Assembly (NCBI GenBank): GCA_050485785.1
Contig: JBJHCA010000028.1
Span: 1-38,244, forward strand
Direction of reading: 5' to 3'
DNA from: JBJHCA01 sp050485785
GTDB lineage: Bacteria; Bacteroidota; Bacteroidia; Chitinophagales; Saprospiraceae
DNA length: 38,244 nt
Made by a program: the position numbers and the translations under genes. The notes beneath the pieces are model-generated. The model was not told the origin of the DNA and did not search any database. It worked only from the letters and a program-made list of their open reading frames with translations. Position 1 is the stretch's first letter. The number at the start of each line of letters is the position of its first letter. Of this stretch, positions 31,962-38,244 are shown piece by piece.

Positions 31962-33457
31962 GATTCCAGCCATTTAAACGCATCCTGAAAAGATTCCGTA
32001 ACATCTCCTGCTTTCATAGTCTCCATCCGCTGCCGTGTAAGGCAACTGTCCGCCGCAGTGCCATGGAGCCATACCCCGAGCAAAGCTGCCTCACGCGGAG
32101 AGTAACCCGACGCCAGCAGGGCAGTGAGCAGCCCGGTGAGCACATCGCCGCTGCCGCCTTTGGCCAGCCCGGCATTTCCGGTGGCATTAAACCACATGTT
32201 TCCATCGGGTAAAGCTACACATGTATAGGCACCTTTGAGAACAATGATTATTTTATGTTGGATAGCTCTTTGTTGCGCAGCTTTCAGCTGCTTTTGGCGA
32301 TTTGATCCGGTGTCGAAAATACGGCTGAACTCCCCTGGATGAGGAGTCAGTATGGTGTTTTCGGGTAACAAACTCAGCCCGTCATCAACTCCGGCCAGCA
32401 AATTAATGGCATCTGCATCCAGTACCAGCGGTACGCCGGCATGTTGCAAGGCAGCGTTGAGCTTGGCCATAGCCACCGCTGACTTACCCATCCCGGGCCC
32501 TATTCCCACTGCCGAATAGGAGTGACCCTGCCAAAACTCACCAAAGGGTGTAGATTGCTCCAATGGGGCAAACATGGCTTCCGGCAAGCTGTTATTGAGC
32601 GGCAGTTCCAATATCCGGTCACCAGCCAAAGTGGTAAGCCCGGCACCACCGCGGATGCAGGCTGCTGCTGCCAGTATTGCCGCTCCAAACTTTCCGCTGT
32701 CACCGGCAATTAACAATGCATGCCCGAATTTGCCTTTATGGCTGTGTGCAGTTCGCTTTCTGTAAATGCTTTTCAGGGTCGCTAAATCAATGAGGTTCCA
32801 TTTGCAGGGCTCCTGTTCCATAAAACGGCTGCTGAGCCCAATATCGGTCATTTCAATGCGGCCCGTAAACGGTTCGCTTTCGGGCAGAAGAAAAGATCGC
32901 TTAAATGATTGCAAACTCAGGGTAAGATCAGCCCTGACCTTAGGCCCGTCAAAGTACTTATCGCCATGCAGGCCGCTGGGAATATCAATGGCAATCCGGT
33001 GTGTCGTGCACCGGTTAAACCACTCCGGCCACTGAGCCCATGGCATTTTTACCGGTCCGTTTAGCCCCGAACCAAAAAAGGCATCAATACCCAAATCATA
33101 ACTTTTACCAGCTGGCGGTTCAGTTTCGGGTTCAGTTGTAGCCATTTCAAAACCTCCCTTACGCAGTCGCTCCAGGTTATTGCTACAATCCTCGCTGAAG
33201 CGGTCCTCATGACCTATTGCAACAATATCCACGCGATAACCCATACCAATCAGCATGCGGGCAATGGCTAAGCCATCGCCGCCATTGTTGCCGGGGCCAG
33301 CCATAACCAGTACAGATTGGCTTCGGTCAAAATGTGCAGTAATGTATTGGGTACAGCGCGCCGCTGCCCGCTCCATCAACATCAGACTTTTAACATGCTC
33401 ATGTTTTATGGTATATGCATCGGCATTTTTAATCTGATCTACACTAAACAGCTTCAT
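31958..33457 (-). CDS. nnr: Bifunctional NAD(P)H-hydrate epimerase / ADP-dependent dehydratase
   Basis: A 499-aa cytosolic repair enzyme that converts damaged, hydrated NAD(P)H back to NAD(P)H. The N-terminal YjeF_N half (epimerase, about residues 1-215) has SLMLMERAA, VLVMAGPGNNGGDGLAIARM and IDAFFGSGLNGP with IDIPSGLHGD. The C-terminal ribokinase-like half (dehydratase, 225-499) has HALLIAGDSGKFGAAILAAA, AVGIGPGMGK, PLVLDADAINLLA, ILTPHPGEFSRI and NAGLAKGGSGDVLTGLLTAL, which carries the catalytic Asp. The fusion is the normal bacterial form. Its stop overlaps the sirtuin start by 4 bases. Both use or preserve NAD, a plausible reason to be paired. Confidence 0.95.
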   Translation of the reverse strand: MKLFSVDQIKNADAYTIKHEHVKSLMLMERAAARCTQYITAHFDRSQSVLVMAGPGNNGGDGLAIARMLIGMGYRVDIVAIGHEDRFSEDCSNNLERLRKGGFEMATTEPETEPPAGKSYDLGIDAFFGSGLNGPVKMPWAQWPEWFNRCTTHRIAIDIPSGLHGDKYFDGPKVRADLTLSLQSFKRSFLLPESEPFTGRIEMTDIGLSSRFMEQEPCKWNLIDLATLKSIYRKRTAHSHKGKFGHALLIAGDSGKFGAAILAAAACIRGGAGLTTLAGDRILELPLNNSLPEAMFAPLEQSTPFGEFWQGHSYSAVGIGPGMGKSAVAMAKLNAALQHAGVPLVLDADAINLLAGVDDGLSLLPENTILTPHPGEFSRIFDTGSNRQKQLKAAQQRAIQHKIIIVLKGAYTCVALPDGNMWFNATGNAGLAKGGSGDVLTGLLTALLASGYSPREAALLGVWLHGTAADSCLTRQRMETMKAGDVTESFQDAFKWLES

Positions 33458-33462
33458 GTTGG

Positions 33463-33494
33463 CAAAAGTAGGGATTTACCTTCAGTGGATGCAA
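33463..33494 (-). promoter_or_regulatory. Probable promoter of nnr-sirtuin
   Basis: On the minus strand TTG (33492-33494), a 21-base spacer and TACTTTTG (33463-33470). It lies just 5 bases from the nnr ATG, so the transcript would begin at or very near the start codon (leaderless). Confidence 0.45.
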
Positions 33495-33496
33495 GT

Positions 33497-33931
33497 TTAG
33501 CGATGAGAGCTCAGAAGATTCAAGTCTTCATAGTAACTCAGCATCCATCTGTTGTTTCGTTTGGAATATCGCCGCTGGATCCGGTATCCGTAATCATTGG
33601 TCAGATATTCTACCATCAGCGTTTCACCCATGGGAAATATTTCCTGCCTGAATCCTGCGGCAGCATAGTCAACCGGCCTGTGCAATGTCCAGTGTTCCTT
33701 TTCCCAAAAAAAACCACTGCCTGCAATGGTGGCAGAATCAGCACTTGCCGGCAGGCCCGGCAACGGAAACTCAATATGCTCCATTTGAAATGCTGAATCG
33801 GCATGGAACTGTATGTAAAACTCCACAAAGTCGTCTGGCAGCCCGGATGCCAATGGCATTTCCTCTGACGGACGATTGCCGCAGGAGCATATCAGGCATA
33901 ATGCTATTGCACTAATCAATAATTGCTTCAT
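33497..33931 (-). CDS. Small predicted lipoprotein, unknown function
   Basis: A 144-aa protein. Signal peptide MKQLLISAIALCLICSC, with Cys 17 as the likely lipidation site, then a polar spacer. The body (DDFVEFYIQFHADSAFQMEH, IEFPLPGLPASADS, FFWEKEHWTLHRPVDY, RRYSKRNNRWMLSYYEDLNL) matches the pattern of DUF4348-like lipoproteins of Bacteroidota, which I recall only loosely. It overlaps the end of the phosphopantetheinyl transferase gene by 20 bases, so it is read from the same mRNA. In-frame ATG nine codons upstream is less likely since it precedes the signal peptide by a charged stretch. Confidence 0.65.
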   Translation of the reverse strand: MKQLLISAIALCLICSCGNRPSEEMPLASGLPDDFVEFYIQFHADSAFQMEHIEFPLPGLPASADSATIAGSGFFWEKEHWTLHRPVDYAAAGFRQEIFPMGETLMVEYLTNDYGYRIQRRYSKRNNRWMLSYYEDLNLLSSHR

Positions 33932-34577
33932 CTTGGTCAGGTTGACACAGTACTGCACTGCCCTCGCTAAAAGGCAGTGTAAACAAGCGGTATTTTACAT
34001 GCTGCCGGCCATTGTTCACATCGCCGGTGCCGGCAGGTTCACCGGGTTCATTCAAACGGTAAACCCGGATGGATGTTTTAAAAGCCAGCTCATTTCCCGG
34101 AAAAGCCTTGAACATGGCTTCTTTGGCACTCCAAATGCGATGCATGCCAGTATTCATATCATCATTGCTTACCAGCTTCCACTCGTCGGGATGAATAAAT
34201 CTGGATGCCAGTTTTTCCATGCCGATCCGCCCTTGCTGAATGTCTATACCGCAGGAAAGTGATGAAGCGGCCACTGCAATCCAGGGGAAGCTATGGCTGA
34301 TGCTGACATATCTGGATGATTGGCCTCCGTTAAGCAAGTTGCGGCCATGAGCGTCCTGCTCGAGATCAGGTGGCAGGCCGTAATTCAGGTAAGCGCTAAT
34401 TACATAGCGGCTGCACAGCCACTCTGATTTGCGTCGGGGGTGACAGTTTCCCAGGAAGTTGTGTTGGCGCAGGTATTCATCACCCAGCTCTGTAGCGAAA
34501 AAATCATCATATTCTTCTGATTTCCAGATGATCCAATGGGTGTGCCCGGATATGTTGCCACTGCCGAAAAGGGGCAT
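33912..34577 (-). CDS. 4'-phosphopantetheinyl transferase, Sfp-type
   Basis: A 221-aa enzyme that transfers the phosphopantetheine arm of CoA to a carrier-protein serine. Family landmarks: SISHSFPWIAVAAS, CGIDIQQGRIG (Mg-binding Asp), SRFIHPDEW and IWSAKEAMFKAF (Mg-binding Glu and Lys). RRKSEWLCSRYVISAY in the first half is the usual N-lobe. The open frame extends to 34817, across the start of the divergent WD40 gene; the ATG at 34577 (MPLFGSGNISGHTHWIIW) gives the expected length and leaves a 48-base divergent promoter. No polyketide or non-ribosomal peptide genes are nearby, so the likely target is the fatty-acid carrier protein or an unlinked pathway. Confidence 0.85.
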   Translation of the reverse strand: MPLFGSGNISGHTHWIIWKSEEYDDFFATELGDEYLRQHNFLGNCHPRRKSEWLCSRYVISAYLNYGLPPDLEQDAHGRNLLNGGQSSRYVSISHSFPWIAVAASSLSCGIDIQQGRIGMEKLASRFIHPDEWKLVSNDDMNTGMHRIWSAKEAMFKAFPGNELAFKTSIRVYRLNEPGEPAGTGDVNNGRQHVKYRLFTLPFSEGSAVLCQPDQDEAIID

Positions 34578-34579
34578 TA

Positions 34580-34604
34580 CCGCCGAAATTTTGGTTATTG
34601 GCGG
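34580..34604. promoter_or_regulatory. Inverted repeat in a divergent promoter
   Basis: CCGCC (34580-34584) and GGCGG (34600-34604), flanked by AA/TT matches, lie in the 48 bases between the phosphopantetheinyl transferase and WD40 starts. Sequences like TATTTTG (plus) and TACCTTG (minus), each one base short of a -7 box, flank it. Possible shared operator; weak evidence. Confidence 0.25.
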
Positions 34605-34625
34605 CAAGGTAGCTATTTTGGCCAC

Positions 34626-35534
34626 ATGATTCGTGTTTCCCATCAAAAAACGCTGCACGGCCATACGCAGGCTATTTATGCACTGTGCAGGTACAGCGAT
34701 CATCAGTTTTTTAGTGCCGGCGGTGATGGCAAAATTGTAATCTGGGACATTGCCCGAAACGCTGATGGCAAGCTGTTGGCGGATACTCCGGAGATTATTT
34801 TCTGCATGGCCTTCCAAAGTTTTTCAAATCGCCTGATGTGTGGTACCATGTCGGGAGGGGTTTATTTACTGGATACAAAAAGCCGACAAGTACTGATCAA
34901 TACTATTCATCACCGTGGCGGCACTTATGCTGTTCTGGCTGTGGGCAATACCATGATTTCTGCCGGTGCCGACGGCATTGTTACCGTTTGGGATCCGGCC
35001 GAAGGCAAGGTAATACAAAGCATCAAATGCTCGGATTACGGTATCCGATCGCTGGTTTCCGGATCTGGCGGATATTTCTTTACAGGAGATCAGGGCGGCA
35101 ATATACACGTCATTTCATCAGAGCATGGAATGCTCCCACAAAGAGTTATCCCAGCTCATCAACAAACCGTATTCAGCATGGCTTATGATAAACCGGCCGG
35201 AAAGCTTTATACCGGGTCAAGAGATGCAAAGTTAAAAAAGTGGGCTGTTGAAAAAGAACAATTGACGCAGCAGATCGAAGTTCCGGCTCACTGGTTCACC
35301 ATCAATAGCGTGGCCAATCTGGAAGGAATGGGCGCTATGGCCACTGCCAGCCGCGACAAGAGTATCAGAATTTGGGACAAGCGCAATCTTACTCTGATGC
35401 AAAGCTTGTATTTAAAGAATAGGAAAGGTCACAGTCACTCTGTAAATCATTTGTTGTGGTATCCAAATTCAGGGCATTTAATATCTTGCAGCGATGATAG
35501 GAGCATCAATATCTGGAGAATTGAAAAAATGTGA
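34626..35534 (+). CDS. WD40-repeat protein
   Basis: A 302-aa protein, probably one seven-bladed beta-propeller acting as a binding scaffold. WD-type repeats can be followed: HGHTQAIYALC...KIVIWDIA, then a divergent blade ending YLLDTK, TYAVLAVG...GIVTVWDP, a GIRSLVSG blade, VFSMAYDKP...KLKKWAVE, TINSVANLE...KSIRIWDK, and HSHSVNHLLWYP...SINIWRIE. There is no signal peptide, so it is cytosolic. A TTG-started extension to 34536 exists but would run across the divergent promoter; the ATG at 34626 starts at the first blade. It is 10 bases from dcd and probably in its operon. Partners are unknown. Confidence 0.85.
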   Translation: MIRVSHQKTLHGHTQAIYALCRYSDHQFFSAGGDGKIVIWDIARNADGKLLADTPEIIFCMAFQSFSNRLMCGTMSGGVYLLDTKSRQVLINTIHHRGGTYAVLAVGNTMISAGADGIVTVWDPAEGKVIQSIKCSDYGIRSLVSGSGGYFFTGDQGGNIHVISSEHGMLPQRVIPAHQQTVFSMAYDKPAGKLYTGSRDAKLKKWAVEKEQLTQQIEVPAHWFTINSVANLEGMGAMATASRDKSIRIWDKRNLTLMQSLYLKNRKGHSHSVNHLLWYPNSGHLISCSDDRSINIWRIEKM

Positions 35535-35544
35535 CTGATAATCA

Positions 35545-36081
35545 ATGATACTAAGCGATACGAGAATACTGGAAGCCATACAGCGAGGGGAGATCATCAT
35601 TGAGCCTTTTGACCGAAATTGCCTCGGAACCAACTCTTATGATGTGCATCTTGGGAAATTTTTAGGGGTGTACAATCAACGCACGCTCGACGCCCGGGAG
35701 CACAACACCATTAGGTTGTTCGAAATTCCTGAGGAAGGATTTGTATTACAGCCCGGAACACTTTACCTGGGAGCAACCCGTGAGTATACCGAAACCCATG
35801 CAGCGGTGCCCTTTCTCGAGGGAAAATCGAGCATTGGAAGACTTGGCATCGACATTCACGCCACGGCAGGAAAAGGAGATGTGGGATTTTGCAATTATTG
35901 GACGCTGGAGATATCGTGTGTACAGCCCGTAAGGGTTTACTGCGGAATGCCCATAGGGCAGCTCATCTATTTTATGGTGGAAGGGGATATTGGAACCATG
36001 TACCATACCAAGCGAAATGCCAAGTATAATGAGCGAAATGACAAGCCCGTGGAATCGATGATGTGGAAGAATAAGTTTTAA
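35545..36081 (+). CDS. dcd: dCTP deaminase
   Basis: A 178-aa enzyme that deaminates dCTP to dUTP for thymidylate synthesis. The sequence starts MILSDTRILEAIQRGEIIIE and has GTNSYDVHLG and PFLEGKSSIGRLGIDIHATA, then GKGDVGFCNYWTLEI, the signature block of the family with the catalytic Glu in EGKSS. The C-terminal KYNERNDKPVESMMWKNKF is the usual cap. Length is typical. Trimeric in known members. It follows the WD40 gene by 10 bases. Confidence 0.95.
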   Translation: MILSDTRILEAIQRGEIIIEPFDRNCLGTNSYDVHLGKFLGVYNQRTLDAREHNTIRLFEIPEEGFVLQPGTLYLGATREYTETHAAVPFLEGKSSIGRLGIDIHATAGKGDVGFCNYWTLEISCVQPVRVYCGMPIGQLIYFMVEGDIGTMYHTKRNAKYNERNDKPVESMMWKNKF

Positions 36082-36124
36082 AAAATAAAGTACACCAACA
36101 GACCTCAAATCCTGTAAAAGCGTT

Positions 36125-36132
36125 TATTTTTG
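36125..36132 (+). promoter_or_regulatory. Probable -7 box of the SanA-like gene
   Basis: TATTTTTG, 14 bases before the ATG at 36147, fits TAnnTTTG; no TTG at the -33 spacing is seen. Confidence 0.35.
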
Positions 36133-36146
36133 ACAGAACATTCCGC

Positions 36147-36830
36147 ATGAAAGCCGGCCGCAAAATATCATTGTCCACTTTCTTCAGCATATTGAAGTGG
36201 ATGGGATATGCGGTTACCGCAGCATTGCTTGTAAGTATTACCTTTGTTTTCAGTGCTAATTATCTGGTGGTGAACAAGAGCAAGGCCTATATCCATGATC
36301 AGGCTGATGAATTACCCGATTCGCTGGTAGGTCTTGTACTTGGAACCAGTAAATACGTTGTGTCGGGCAGGTTAAATGAGTTTTTCGAATCACGGATGCA
36401 GGCTGCTGCAGAATTGTACCACATGGGGAAAGTGAAGCATTTGATTGTATCCGGCGACAATAGGCAGGCAAGCTATAATGAACCCCGGGATATGTATCGG
36501 CGATTGGTAGAACTCGGAGTACCCGGCTCAGCCATTACACTCGATTATGCGGGATTCAGAACACTGGATTCTGTAATAAGAAGCCAAAAAATTTTTCAGC
36601 AAAGCAATATTATTATAATTTCGCAGGCATTCCACAATCACCGGGCCATTTTCATTGCCCGGCATCATGGTTTGGAAGCTTATGCATACAGTGCACAAAT
36701 GCCTGTATATCAAAACACCACACGAACATCGATGCGTGAAGTATTTGCCCGGTGCAAAGCCGTGATCGATGTATATATACTCCGAAAGCAACCCTATTTT
36801 CTGGGAGAAACCATTGACCTGGAAGTTTAA
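36147..36830 (+). CDS. SanA/YdcF-like inner-membrane protein (DUF218)
   Basis: A 227-aa protein with one N-terminal membrane anchor (residues 17-38) and a periplasmic DUF218 domain. Motifs: LVGLVLGTSKYVVSGRLNEF, AAELYHMGKVKHLIVSGDNR, YNEPRDMYRRLVELGVP, and IIIISQAFHNHRAIFIARHH. These match SanA, which in enteric bacteria affects envelope permeability to vancomycin, rather than ElyC. Its biochemical activity is not known. 65 bases after dcd, with its own -7-like box. Confidence 0.85.
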   Translation: MKAGRKISLSTFFSILKWMGYAVTAALLVSITFVFSANYLVVNKSKAYIHDQADELPDSLVGLVLGTSKYVVSGRLNEFFESRMQAAAELYHMGKVKHLIVSGDNRQASYNEPRDMYRRLVELGVPGSAITLDYAGFRTLDSVIRSQKIFQQSNIIIISQAFHNHRAIFIARHHGLEAYAYSAQMPVYQNTTRTSMREVFARCKAVIDVYILRKQPYFLGETIDLEV

Positions 36831-36929
36831 TCAGGATCAAAACACACGTTAAAGGTTATGCAGCACTTGATTTATTCTGTGTGTTGCTATGCATTTGTAT
36901 TAATTTGCGCTACTAAACAGCTGACTGAA

Positions 36930-37700
36930 ATGCCTGCAAAGCTGATTATTGGAAACTGGAAGATGAACACTGTTCCATCGGAAGGCATAAAGCTTCTGAA
37001 GGAACTTCTTGCGTCGGACCTGATTTCGGGCGATGTGGAAGTGGGCGTAGCTCCTCCTTTTACACATCTGGCAGAATCGGGTAAGGCAATTCAACACTCC
37101 GGGAAAGAAGTATGGCTTTGTGCTCAAAACATGCATCAGAAAACGGCCGGTGCCTATACCGGAGAGGTCGGTGCCGGCATGCTTAAAGACCTGGGTGTTG
37201 ATGCAGTGATCATAGGCCATTCTGAACGGCGGGAGTACTTTGGTGAAAGTCATTCAATGCTGGCCGAAAAGCTGAAAACATGTATTGAAGTCGGTTTGCG
37301 ACCGGTGTTTTGTATCGGAGAACCGGATCAGGTGCGGAGCGAAAAAAGGCATAAAGTATGGCTTAAAGCTCAGATCGAAGATTCGCTGGGCGGGTTTTCC
37401 GTGGAGCAATTGAACAGTCTGGTGATTGCATATGAGCCTGTTTGGGCCATAGGCACAGGAAACACAGCCACACCGGAAATTGTTGAAGAGACACACAGCA
37501 TGATCCGGTATATACTGGCTGCGCTTTTTGGCGCATCCTTTGCGGAGCAGGTTAAACTGCTCTACGGTGGGAGCGTGAACGAAAATAATGCCAGCGAGTT
37601 AATGCATACGCCGGGTGTTGATGGCGCTTTGGTGGGTGGCGCCTCACTGAAAGCAACATCATTTTTACCCATTATTCAAGCAGCGAAACATGGAGCATAA
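36930..37700 (+). CDS. tpiA: Triosephosphate isomerase
   Basis: A 256-aa glycolytic enzyme interconverting dihydroxyacetone phosphate and glyceraldehyde 3-phosphate. Catalytic residues are present: Lys11 in GNWKMN, His97 in IIGHSERRE, Glu169 in AYEPVWAIGTG. The mobile loop reads AIGTGNTATPE, and the phosphate-binding end is LLYGGSVNENNA and GVDGALVGGASLK. The frame is open from an ATG at 36858, which would add 24 residues unlike any TIM; the ATG at 36930 (MPAKLIIGNWKMN) is the family start. It overlaps prmA by 11 bases. Confidence 0.95.
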   Translation: MPAKLIIGNWKMNTVPSEGIKLLKELLASDLISGDVEVGVAPPFTHLAESGKAIQHSGKEVWLCAQNMHQKTAGAYTGEVGAGMLKDLGVDAVIIGHSERREYFGESHSMLAEKLKTCIEVGLRPVFCIGEPDQVRSEKRHKVWLKAQIEDSLGGFSVEQLNSLVIAYEPVWAIGTGNTATPEIVEETHSMIRYILAALFGASFAEQVKLLYGGSVNENNASELMHTPGVDGALVGGASLKATSFLPIIQAAKHGA

Positions 37701-38244
37701 AGTCTGGCACGAAGTTTTTGTTGAACCGCATGATGCGGCTCACACTGAAACACTGTTATCCCTTATTCAGCTATCCGGGAATTATACAATGCTTGAAGCA
37801 GATGGTGGATTTTTCTTTGCCTTGCCCCAAAACGAAGATGCTACGGAGTTTATGGAGCAATTTCGAAAAGAGTTTCCTGCAATAGGATTTGACTATTCAG
37901 TAGCGGACATTCCTGATGAAAACTGGAATCAAATATGGGAGTCGAGTATAGAGCCGGTTAAAATCCCGTCGGTTTACCAGCAGGAGCATTTTTTTTGTTC
38001 AATCAGGGCCACGTTTCACGAGCCAGTGCAGGCAGAGCATGAGATCATTATTAATCCCAGCATGTCATTTGGCACCGGTCATCATGAAACCACTTATCTG
38101 ATGATCAAAGGAATGCAACAAATCCAGTTCAGGGGTAAAAAGGTACTTGATTTTGGCACGGGAACAGGGGTGTTGGCCATTTTGGCTCATCAGCTTGGTG
38201 CACGACAAGTAATGGCTATTGATCATGATTACAAAGCTGTTACC
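37690..38244 (+). CDS. prmA: Ribosomal protein L11 methyltransferase, 5' part
   Basis: The first 185 residues of PrmA, cut by the right edge. The N-terminal substrate-recognition domain (MEHKVWHEVFVEPHDAAHTE onward) includes DENWNQIWESSIEPVKI. The methyltransferase domain begins with INPSMSFGTGHHETTYLMI, the PrmA signature, and the SAM-binding KVLDFGTGTGVLAILAHQLG. The ATG at 37690 overlaps the end of tpiA. It trimethylates L11 in known bacteria; the enzyme is often dispensable. Confidence 0.92.
   Translation, partial: MEHKVWHEVFVEPHDAAHTETLLSLIQLSGNYTMLEADGGFFFALPQNEDATEFMEQFRKEFPAIGFDYSVADIPDENWNQIWESSIEPVKIPSVYQQEHFFCSIRATFHEPVQAEHEIIINPSMSFGTGHHETTYLMIKGMQQIQFRGKKVLDFGTGTGVLAILAHQLGARQVMAIDHDYKAVT

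Noticed and set aside
37700..37730. GGCACGAAGTTTTTG, resembling the -24 element of the lipoprotein cassettes
   Set aside because: It lies inside the prmA coding sequence and lacks any -12 match.

Overview
The window looks like a chromosomal stretch of a member of the Bacteroidota. The evidence is an outer-membrane/lipoprotein-rich gene content (SusC-type TonB receptor with a carboxypeptidase-regulatory-like N-terminus, many lipobox proteins, a secreted protein with a type IX secretion C-terminal domain), weak Shine-Dalgarno sequences, and repeated TAnnTTTG elements (the Bacteroidota housekeeping -7 box) just upstream of genes. I cannot name the genus.

Layout. (1) 1-4468, plus strand: a chaperone-usher-like surface assembly operon: the 3' end of a DUF4402 subunit gene, a terminator hairpin, a PapD-like chaperone, a second DUF4402 protein and a large usher-like outer-membrane protein. 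(2) 4469-5204: an intergenic region with two sigma-54-type -24/-12 elements and a strong terminator, suggesting one or two untranslated RNAs. (3) 5205-7640, minus: FtsK. (4) 7911-9773, minus: a three-gene metal-type operon (CDGKC membrane protein, outer-membrane protein, His-rich lipoprotein) with a palindromic operator candidate. (5) 9853-13110: an acyl-CoA carboxylase beta subunit, a small secreted protein and a glycerophosphodiester phosphodiesterase-like lipoprotein. (6) 13246-13915: a decayed RhuM-family gene. (7) 14107-19347, minus: a TonB-dependent receptor, a beta-helix lipoprotein and, beyond a terminator, an unknown lipoprotein. (8) 19877-23249, minus: dnaG and a MATE transporter. 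(9) 23433-27084, plus: trxB, a BtuF-like binding protein and a T9SS-secreted beta-helix protein. (10) 27473-29678: two lipoprotein transcription units with nearly identical promoters and signal peptides and similar terminators but unrelated bodies. (11) 29737-31164: a DJ-1/PfpI protein overlapping an SDR. (12) 31254-34577, minus: phosphopantetheinyl transferase, a lipoprotein, nnr and a sirtuin. (13) 34626-38244, plus: WD40 protein, dcd, a SanA-like protein, tpiA and the 5' part of prmA.

Most of the window is ordinary core genome. The parts most worth a second look are the DUF4402 chaperone-usher-like operon, the sigma-54/terminator noncoding unit after it, the duplicated lipoprotein cassettes, and the zinc-ligand-poor sirtuin coupled to nnr. 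All functions are inferred by reading the translated sequences; no database search was possible.
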